NCBI GenBank assembly: GCA_030690405.1
Contig: JAUYGU010000131.1
Location: 1 to 9,163 of the forward strand
Length of the DNA stretch: 9,163 bases
Direction: 5' to 3'
Origin: Dehalococcoidia bacterium
GTDB lineage: Bacteria > Chloroflexota > Dehalococcoidia > SM23-28-2 > RBG-16-64-32
Shown: in pieces, positions 4,979-9,163 of the stretch
Numbering within the stretch: position 1 is the first letter of the stretch
How the letters are laid out: each line of letters opens with the position of its first letter
Translations under genes and position numbers: made by a program
The notes under the pieces: model-generated
The model's input: only the letters and a program-made list of their open reading frames with translations
What the model was told of the DNA's origin: nothing
Databases searched by the model: none

Positions 4979-5011
4979 TATTAACGGCCTGCAACAGGAA
5001 AAGGTTACGGC

Positions 5012-5689
5012 ATGCGCACGACGAAAAGCGAGATACTGTCCCACCTCAAGCGCAGCGGCGGCAGCTCCGTGGAGGAGCTGGCGACCAGCCTGGAACTGGC
5101 GCGCATGACCGTCCGCCAGCACCTGGCGACGCTGGAGCGCGACGCGCTCGTTAGCTCGCGAGAGGTGCGGCGGGCGACGGGGCGGCCCCATTACGTGTTC
5201 AGCCTGACGGACCGTGGCGAGGAGACGTTCCCCAAGCGGTACGACCGGCTGGCGGGGCTCATCCTGGAAGAGGTATCGCTCCTGGACGGCACGGAGATCA
5301 CCGGCCTGACGCCCGCCCAGAAGAGGCGGCTGCTGTTCGATAGGATGGTGGGCCGGCTGCACAGCCAGTACGAAGCCAAGGTGGCCGGCAAGGCGTTGAA
5401 GGAGCGGGTCGAGGCCGTCGCCCAGATCCTGGACGATGAGGGCGGCTTCGCGGAGTGGCGGCCGGTCAACGGCGGATTCGAGATAGCCGATTACAACTGC
5501 GTGTACCGCCGCGTGGTGGACTCCCACGACGACCTGTGCGACTGGCACCTTTCGCTGCTCAGCCGGCTGCTGGGGAACGACGTGAGCTGCACGCAGTTCA
5601 TGAGCAAGGGAGCGGAGTGCTGCCGCTTCGTCGTCGAGGGCGGAGAAGCCGCCTCGCCGGCGAAGGCCGAGGAAAGGGAGGCGCGCTAG
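5012..5689 (+). CDS. SufR-like Fe-S cluster-sensing transcriptional regulator (DeoR/ArsR-type winged helix)
   Basis: A 225-residue protein from ATG 5012 with Shine-Dalgarno AGGAAAAGG seven bases upstream. Residues 1-65 form a winged helix-turn-helix: KSEILSHLKRSGGSSVEELA, then the recognition helix RMTVRQHLATLERDALV, and the wing GRPHYVFSLTDRGEE. Residues 66-150 are helical (probable dimer part). The C-terminal third holds five Cys: C163, C176, C193 and the pair C203/C204. A C...C...C...C arrangement after such a winged helix is the mark of SufR, which binds a 4Fe-4S cluster and represses suf genes when the cluster is present. Here the gene is immediately followed by mrp, whose ATG abuts its TAG, so the regulator and a cluster carrier are made together. 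The target is likely its own operon and perhaps the divergent zinc-ribbon gene (inference). Confidence 0.8.
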   Translation: MRTTKSEILSHLKRSGGSSVEELATSLELARMTVRQHLATLERDALVSSREVRRATGRPHYVFSLTDRGEETFPKRYDRLAGLILEEVSLLDGTEITGLTPAQKRRLLFDRMVGRLHSQYEAKVAGKALKERVEAVAQILDDEGGFAEWRPVNGGFEIADYNCVYRRVVDSHDDLCDWHLSLLSRLLGNDVSCTQFMSKGAECCRFVVEGGEAASPAKAEEREAR

Positions 5690-6790
5690 ATGGCCGACGG
5701 GAAGGGCGACGGAGAGGTCAGCAAGGAGGCGGTGCTCGCCGCGCTGAGCCAGATAGAGGACCCGGACCTGGGCCGGGACATCGTCAGCCTGGGATTCGTG
5801 AAGGACGAGGAGATCAGCATCTCCGGTGGCAGCGTCTCGGTTCGGATCGTGCTGACGACGCCGGCCTGCCCGGTGCGCGAGAAGATGAAGGCGCAGGCGG
5901 AGGAGCTGCTGCTGGCCCTGCCCGGCATCGACCGCGCGGAGGTGAAGATGGACGCGGAGGTGCGCTCCACGACGATGCGCGGCCAGCAGCCGGTAGAGGG
6001 CGTGCGGAACATCATCGCTGTGGCGTCCAACAAGGGCGGCGTGGGCAAGTCCACGGTGGCGGTGAACCTGGCGCTGGCGCTCACCCGGTTCGGCGCGCGG
6101 GTCGGGCTAATGGACGCCGACCTGACCGGCCCGAACCTGCCGACGATGATGGGGCTGGGCCCTGGGTTCCAGGCGGACACGGGCCTCTCCATCGTGGAGG
6201 CGCACGGCGTGAAGCTGGCATCGATCGGCTTCGTGCTCAAGAAGGGGCTTGCCGTCGTCTGGCGGGGGCCGATGATCGGCACCGGCGTGCGCCAGCTGCT
6301 GCACGACCTGCCCTGGGGCGAGGACGGCGAGCTGGACTACCTGGTGGTCGACCTGCCGCCAGGGACGAGCGACGCCTCGATGAGCATGGCGCAGGAGGCG
6401 CCGATCGCGGGGACGGTGATCGTGACGACGCCGAACTCCGTGTCGCTGGAGGACGCGATGAAGGCCGTGATGATGTTCGAGAAGCTACAGGTGCCGGTGT
6501 TCGGCGTCATCGAGAACATGAGCTACTTCGCCTGCCCGCACTGCGGCGAGCGGACGGAGATCTTCGGGCACGGCGGCGCGCGGGGGGCGGCGGAGGAGTT
6601 GGGGCTGGACTTCCTGGGCGAGATCCCGCTGGACGTGCGAGTGCGCGAGGGCGGCGACAGCGGCGTGCCGCTGATGGTGAGCGACCCGGAGTCGCCGGTG
6701 TCGCAGGCGATCATGGAGATCGCGCAGAAGGTGGCGGCGAAGACGAGCGTGCAGCACTTCTTCGCCCAGCCGGCCGCGGCGGCGGGCTAG
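5690..6790 (+). CDS. mrp: Mrp/ApbC (NBP35-like) iron-sulfur cluster carrier ATPase with N-terminal MIP18 domain
   Basis: A 366-residue P-loop ATPase that assembles and passes on 4Fe-4S clusters in the cytosol. Residues 11-88 are a MIP18/DUF59 domain (ALSQIEDPDLGRDIVSLGFV, then LTTPACP with C60). Residues 107-345 are the Mrp core: deviant Walker A SNKGGVGKST (113-122), MDADLTGPNLP (141-151), WRGPM (191-195) and DLPPGTSD (221-228, more often GTGD in the family). The CPHC pair (C282, C285) ligates the bridging cluster in the dimer. Start ATG 5690 directly follows the regulator's TAG, with Shine-Dalgarno AGGGAGG inside the regulator's end, so translation is coupled. The end (FAQPAAAAG) is an ordinary low-complexity tail. 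The gene meets the MBL-fold gene tail to tail. Confidence 0.95.
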   Translation: MADGKGDGEVSKEAVLAALSQIEDPDLGRDIVSLGFVKDEEISISGGSVSVRIVLTTPACPVREKMKAQAEELLLALPGIDRAEVKMDAEVRSTTMRGQQPVEGVRNIIAVASNKGGVGKSTVAVNLALALTRFGARVGLMDADLTGPNLPTMMGLGPGFQADTGLSIVEAHGVKLASIGFVLKKGLAVVWRGPMIGTGVRQLLHDLPWGEDGELDYLVVDLPPGTSDASMSMAQEAPIAGTVIVTTPNSVSLEDAMKAVMMFEKLQVPVFGVIENMSYFACPHCGERTEIFGHGGARGAAEELGLDFLGEIPLDVRVREGGDSGVPLMVSDPESPVSQAIMEIAQKVAAKTSVQHFFAQPAAAAG

Positions 6791-6797
6791 CGCCCGC
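6782..6797. other. Short hairpin spanning both convergent stop codons
   Basis: GCGGGC (6782-6787) pairs with GCCCGC (6792-6797) around TAGC. It covers the last mrp codons and the stop region of the opposing gene. There is no T-tract on either side, so it is at best a weak bidirectional pause site. Confidence 0.35.
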
Positions 6798-7627
6798 TAA
6801 AGCGCCTGGAAGACGCGTTTCCCCTCCAGCCGCACGAGCTTTCCGAACCCCGGCTGCGGGAAGTGGCACATCGCGGCGAGGAGGCCGTCCGCCTCCAGCA
6901 GGTCGAACGCCTTGCTGCGCGACTCGATCGCCTTCGCGGGGTCGCCGTCGAAGCCGGAGCACCAGTCGCTGTGGTCGACCTGGGCCGGGTGGTGGGCGAG
7001 GTCGCCGGCGATGAGCGCCCTCTCGCCCGCGGAGGAGACCATCACGCTGGTGTGGCCGGGGGTGTGGCCGGGCGTGGGGTAGGTGGTGACCTCCGGCGTG
7101 AGAGCGATCTCGCCGGAGAACAGCTCCAGCACGCCGAGGTCCTTGAGCGGCAGTATCTGTCCCATCTGCGGGTTGGCGCTGAGCGCCTGCGAGAAGAAGT
7201 CCCAGTCCGCCTGTGGCACGTAGTAGCGGGCGTTGGGGAAGGTGGGCGCGCCGTCCGCGGTGAGGCTCCAGCCCACGTGATCGCCGTGGAGGTGGGTGAA
7301 GACGACAACGTCTACGCTGTCCGGCGGAACGCCCTTCGCCTGCATGTCGCCGACCAGGTTGCCGCGGATGCCGCCGAGGAAGGCGATGGGGCCGGGGCCG
7401 AGGCCGGTGTCGACGAGGACGGTCTTCCCCTGCGAGCGGAGGGCGTAGCATTGGGCGTTGGTGGCGAACTTGCCGCTGGCGGCGTAGCTCTCGGGGTACA
7501 GCTCGGCGTAGGGATCGAAGTCCGAGCGGGGGTTGTTCGGGAAGAACAGCGCCCAGTCGAACTCCATCGGCGTGTCCAGGAGCGCGACGATCTCAACGTT
7601 GCCCACGGTCACCCTGGGGCCGGCCAT
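6797..7627 (-). CDS. Metallo-beta-lactamase-fold hydrolase
   Basis: A 276-residue soluble protein with the full zinc set: THLHGDH (111-117; H112, H114, D116, H117), H188 in PTPGHTPGH (184-192), D209 in IAGDL (207-211) and H255 in CHFPQPGFG (254-262). The N-terminal strand pair VTVGNVEIVALLD and the segment FPNARYYVPQADWDFF (130-145) are typical of the lactonase/AiiA-like and organophosphatase-like branch of MBL hydrolases. Many are annotated only as MBL-fold hydrolase, and the substrate cannot be told here. No signal peptide is seen. Start ATG 7627 has an excellent Shine-Dalgarno (AAGGAGG) five bases upstream and a promoter at 7668-7695. It is separated by 84 bp from the co-directional phosphodiesterase gene and converges with mrp. 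Confidence 0.88.
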   Translation of the reverse strand: MAGPRVTVGNVEIVALLDTPMEFDWALFFPNNPRSDFDPYAELYPESYAASGKFATNAQCYALRSQGKTVLVDTGLGPGPIAFLGGIRGNLVGDMQAKGVPPDSVDVVVFTHLHGDHVGWSLTADGAPTFPNARYYVPQADWDFFSQALSANPQMGQILPLKDLGVLELFSGEIALTPEVTTYPTPGHTPGHTSVMVSSAGERALIAGDLAHHPAQVDHSDWCSGFDGDPAKAIESRSKAFDLLEADGLLAAMCHFPQPGFGKLVRLEGKRVFQAL

Positions 7628-7667
7628 CGTAGCCTCCTTCCGGAATCGGCGGGTCGCACGTCCCTAA

Positions 7668-7695
7668 CAGATACGGCCTCGCGGACGCGTGTCAA
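7668..7695 (-). promoter_or_regulatory. Putative promoter of the MBL-fold hydrolase gene
   Basis: The minus strand reads a perfect -35 TTGACA (7695-7690), a 16-bp spacer, then TATCTG (7673-7668). Transcription near 7661 gives a leader of about 34 nt holding the Shine-Dalgarno. The -10 is weak. Confidence 0.5.
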
Positions 7696-7711
7696 TAGCG
7701 GCAGCAGCAGC

Positions 7712-8425
7712 CTAGCGCTTCGCCCGCCCGCGCGCCAGGGTTGCCCTCACCTCGGCGGGCCAGTCCGTGATCGCGCCGTCGAGCCCGCGCGCCACGTTGG
7801 CGACGGTCGAGTCCACGTCCGGGCTCAGGGAGTAGACCTTGAGGCTGCGGGCGTGCGCCTCCGCGACGAAGGCGGAGGTGACGGCGCGCCAGTCGACGGA
7901 GATGCCGCACGCCCCGTAGCGGACGGCGTCGTCGAGGAAGCGCCGCAACCCCGGCGGGGAGCGGACGTCGCGGAGGAGAGACGGTTCGATCTCGGGGGCG
8001 GCGCGGGCGGCGTAGCGGACGGCGGCCGCGTGCGGCGACCAGATGAGGGCGCGGCGCTGGAGGCCGCGGCGTCGCACCTCGGCGATGGCAGACGCCGTCG
8101 CGGAGGCGTGCTTTATCTCGAGCGCGATCAGGAGGCCGTCAGGCAGGGCGTCAAGCGCCGCAGCCAGGGAGGGGACGCGCTCGGCGCCGCCTTTGAGCCG
8201 GAGGCGCCGGACGAGCGCGTAGGGCATGAGGCGGACGGGGAGGGGGACACCGGCGGTGCGGCCGAGCGTCCAGTCGTGCATGAGGATGGGGACGCCGTCG
8301 AGCGTGCGCTGGACGTCGACTTCGACGCCGTCGGCGCCCAGCTCGGCGGCGCGGCGGATCCCCGCGATGCTGTTCTCGGGTGCGTGCTGCGGGCAGGCGC
8401 GGTGGGCGATGATGAGGACGGGCAT
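7712..8425 (-). CDS. Glycerophosphodiester phosphodiesterase (GDPD family)
   Basis: A TIM-barrel phosphodiesterase that hydrolyses glycerophosphodiesters to glycerol-3-phosphate plus an alcohol. Counting from ATG 8425 (237 residues), the active site is visible: AHRACPQHAPENS (7-19; H8, R9, E17, N18), GVEVDVQRT (33-41; E35, D37), LMHDWTLGRT (48-57; H50) and LEIKH (102-106; E103, K105). The barrel end shows VDWRAVTSAF and a final AITDWPAEV, the usual closing motif. No signal peptide is present, so the enzyme is cytosolic. An in-frame ATG at 8437 would add MSSG, but a TACAAT box overlaps it, so 8425 is preferred. Neither start has a Shine-Dalgarno. Typical length is about 240, so the gene is complete. 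It follows the cupredoxin gene on the same strand by 37-49 bp. Confidence 0.92.
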   Translation of the reverse strand: MPVLIIAHRACPQHAPENSIAGIRRAAELGADGVEVDVQRTLDGVPILMHDWTLGRTAGVPLPVRLMPYALVRRLRLKGGAERVPSLAAALDALPDGLLIALEIKHASATASAIAEVRRRGLQRRALIWSPHAAAVRYAARAAPEIEPSLLRDVRSPPGLRRFLDDAVRYGACGISVDWRAVTSAFVAEAHARSLKVYSLSPDVDSTVANVARGLDGAITDWPAEVRATLARGRAKR

Positions 8426-8435
8426 GCCGGAAGAC

Positions 8436-8441
8436 ATTGTA
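8436..8441 (-). promoter_or_regulatory. Putative -10 element (TACAAT) of the phosphodiesterase gene
   Basis: The minus strand reads TACAAT (8441-8436), ten bases before ATG 8425 and overlapping ATG 8437. No -35 is seen in the very GC-rich upstream stretch. Confidence 0.4.
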
Positions 8442-8474
8442 GCGCGGGGCCCGGCGCGGGCGCGCAGACGGCGC

Positions 8475-8924
8475 TCAGCGAACCGTTATGGTGCCCGTCA
8501 TGGCGGGGTGGAAGGTGCACTTGTAGGCGTGCGTGCCCGGCTCCTCCAGCGTCACGGAGCCGCTGCCGTCTTTGTCCAGCCTATCCGTCTCGAAGGCGCC
8601 GTCGTCGGCGACCGCGTTATGGGGAACGCTGTCGCGGTTGACCCAGGTGATCTCCGTACCGGCGTCGACGGTGAGCCTGGCGGGGAAGAACTCGTAGTCC
8701 CTGATCTCCACTGTCACCTTCTCCGCGGTGGAGACGGCCGGGGTCTGGCCGGCGCCGCTGCTGCCGCGGCGCATCATCCCCATGTGGTCGCCGCCACCCC
8801 ACCAGGCCATCATGCCGAGCATGAGGCCCATGAAGGCGAGGCCGAGCAGCACCGCCGCGACGAGTGGGAAGGCGGCCATAGCGCTGCCCCGTTGGGTCCA
8901 GTCCTGCGAGTGGTTATCGGGCAT
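8475..8924 (-). CDS. Membrane-anchored plastocyanin-like cupredoxin
   Basis: A 149-residue protein with an N-terminal membrane anchor (about residues 16-42, AMAAFPLVAAVLLGLAFMGL... ending MMAWW). A His/Met-containing linker follows (GGGDHMGMMRRG, 43-54), then a cupredoxin domain (68-149). The type 1 copper ligands are all present: H102 in SVPHNAV, then C136, H139 and M142 in YKCTFHPAMTG. The domain begins with VTVEIRDYEFFPARLTVDAGTEITWVNRD in the order expected for plastocyanin/azurin-like proteins. It probably faces outside the membrane and carries electrons or binds copper. ATG 8924 gives a 15-residue polar leader; ATG 8879, just before the helix, is an alternative, and neither has a good Shine-Dalgarno. 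It lies 52 bp behind citrate synthase with no promoter seen, so it may be read from the gltA transcript. Confidence 0.87.
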   Translation of the reverse strand: MPDNHSQDWTQRGSAMAAFPLVAAVLLGLAFMGLMLGMMAWWGGGDHMGMMRRGSSGAGQTPAVSTAEKVTVEIRDYEFFPARLTVDAGTEITWVNRDSVPHNAVADDGAFETDRLDKDGSGSVTLEEPGTHAYKCTFHPAMTGTITVR

Positions 8925-8939
8925 GGGAATGCGGGATTG

Positions 8940-8965
8940 CCCTTCGGCGACTCGGGGTGAGCGGG
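8940..8965. repeat. Diverged copy of the CCCTTCG...GGGTGAGCGGG dispersed repeat
   Basis: CCCTTCG at 8940 through CTCGGGGTGAGCGGG matches the element at 3389-3415 except for the middle six bases and one base missing. It fills most of the 52-bp gap between the citrate synthase and cupredoxin genes. Confidence 0.6.
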
Positions 8966-8976
8966 ATGAAGGCAGG

Positions 8977-9163
8977 CTAGGCGGCGTCCTTGCGCCGTGA
9001 GTTTCGCTTTTCGATAGAGACGAAGTCGCGCCGCCGCTCGCCGATGAAGACCTGCCGCGGCCGCGCGATCTTCTGCTCCGGGTCCTGGACCATCTCTCGC
9101 CACTGGGCGAGCCAGCCGACGGTGCGGGGAATCGCGAACAGGACGGGGAACATCTCGACCGGG
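8977..9163 (-). CDS. gltA: Citrate synthase, C-terminal end (partial, runs off the window)
   Basis: The minus strand frame, open from the window edge to TAG (8979-8977), encodes 61 residues: [20 protein letters not shown], then [33 protein letters not shown] and a basic tail. [24 protein letters not shown] and the ..R.F..I end are the characteristic C-terminus of type II/archaeal-type citrate synthases, which condense acetyl-CoA and oxaloacetate in the TCA cycle. The catalytic His and Asp lie outside the window (the segment shown comes after them). The basic extension SRRKDAA after the family's usual end is short and unremarkable. The gene start, promoter and Shine-Dalgarno are not visible. 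Confidence 0.93.
   Translation of the reverse strand, partial: PVEMFPVLFAIPRTVGWLAQWREMVQDPEQKIARPRQVFIGERRRDFVSIEKRNSRRKDAA

Noticed and set aside
5455..7014. Long plus-strand frame (about 519 codons) overlapping sufR-like, mrp and the MBL gene
   Set aside because: Arg/Gly-rich shadow in the +1/+2 frame of well-supported genes.
6863..8641. 592-codon plus-strand open frame
   Set aside because: Antisense shadow of the MBL hydrolase, phosphodiesterase and cupredoxin genes, each with clear catalytic or ligand motifs.
1..9163. CRISPR array, IS element, toxin-antitoxin or phage genes
   Set aside because: No regularly spaced repeats, transposase or integrase motifs, or small paired toxin-like genes were found; the repeats present are dispersed palindromes.

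Overview
The window is GC-rich bacterial chromosome (about 70% GC in most genes, falling to about 57% in one). It is densely packed with short housekeeping and accessory genes and shows no phage, transposon or CRISPR signal. Several traits suggest a Chloroflexota (Dehalococcoidia-like) bacterium from a metagenome: a lipoprotein with Gly-rich sequence after the Cys, a class 1B dihydroorotate dehydrogenase, a very small HHW/CxxC zinc-ribbon protein, a SufR-like regulator fused in an operon to mrp, and several dispersed palindromic repeats. This is inference from style and content; no ribosomal marker is present.

Left end (1-1672). Bases 1-200 duplicate an internal part of the methyltransferase gene (809-1008) with only four differences, all synonymous. 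The copy is joined directly to the 3' end of a small lipoprotein gene whose own stop is missing. A palindromic repeat follows, then the intact methyltransferase gene. Next comes a complete tRNA-Pro(UGG) with encoded CCA and its promoter, and a symmetrical 57-bp palindromic element.

Middle (1673-4503). A plus-strand EamA-family transporter converges on a minus-strand DUF4389 membrane protein of lower GC and a 61-residue membrane protein. A repeat-filled spacer of about 190 bp follows. Then comes pyrD (minus strand), which starts at a GTG nine bases after a perfect TATAAT. Behind it lie a 15-G homopolymer and an intrinsic terminator.

Iron-sulfur locus (4504-6790). A small zinc-ribbon-like protein, driven by a perfect TTGACA-N17-TATAAT promoter, is divergent from a SufR-like regulator. 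The regulator's stop codon abuts the start of mrp, encoding a MIP18-domain/P-loop Fe-S carrier. Sensor and carrier therefore appear to be co-expressed.

Right end (6797-9163). Four minus-strand genes run in series: the 3' end of citrate synthase, a membrane-anchored cupredoxin, a glycerophosphodiester phosphodiesterase, and a metallo-beta-lactamase-fold hydrolase. The hydrolase meets mrp tail to tail, six bases apart.

The genes fall into two start-site classes. One class has a strong Shine-Dalgarno. The other has no Shine-Dalgarno but a TATAAT-like box 7-11 bases before the start codon, as expected for leaderless or near-leaderless mRNAs. I see no convincing new multi-gene defence or biosynthetic system. 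The most unusual points are the synonymous-only partial gene duplication at the left edge and the two-class start architecture.
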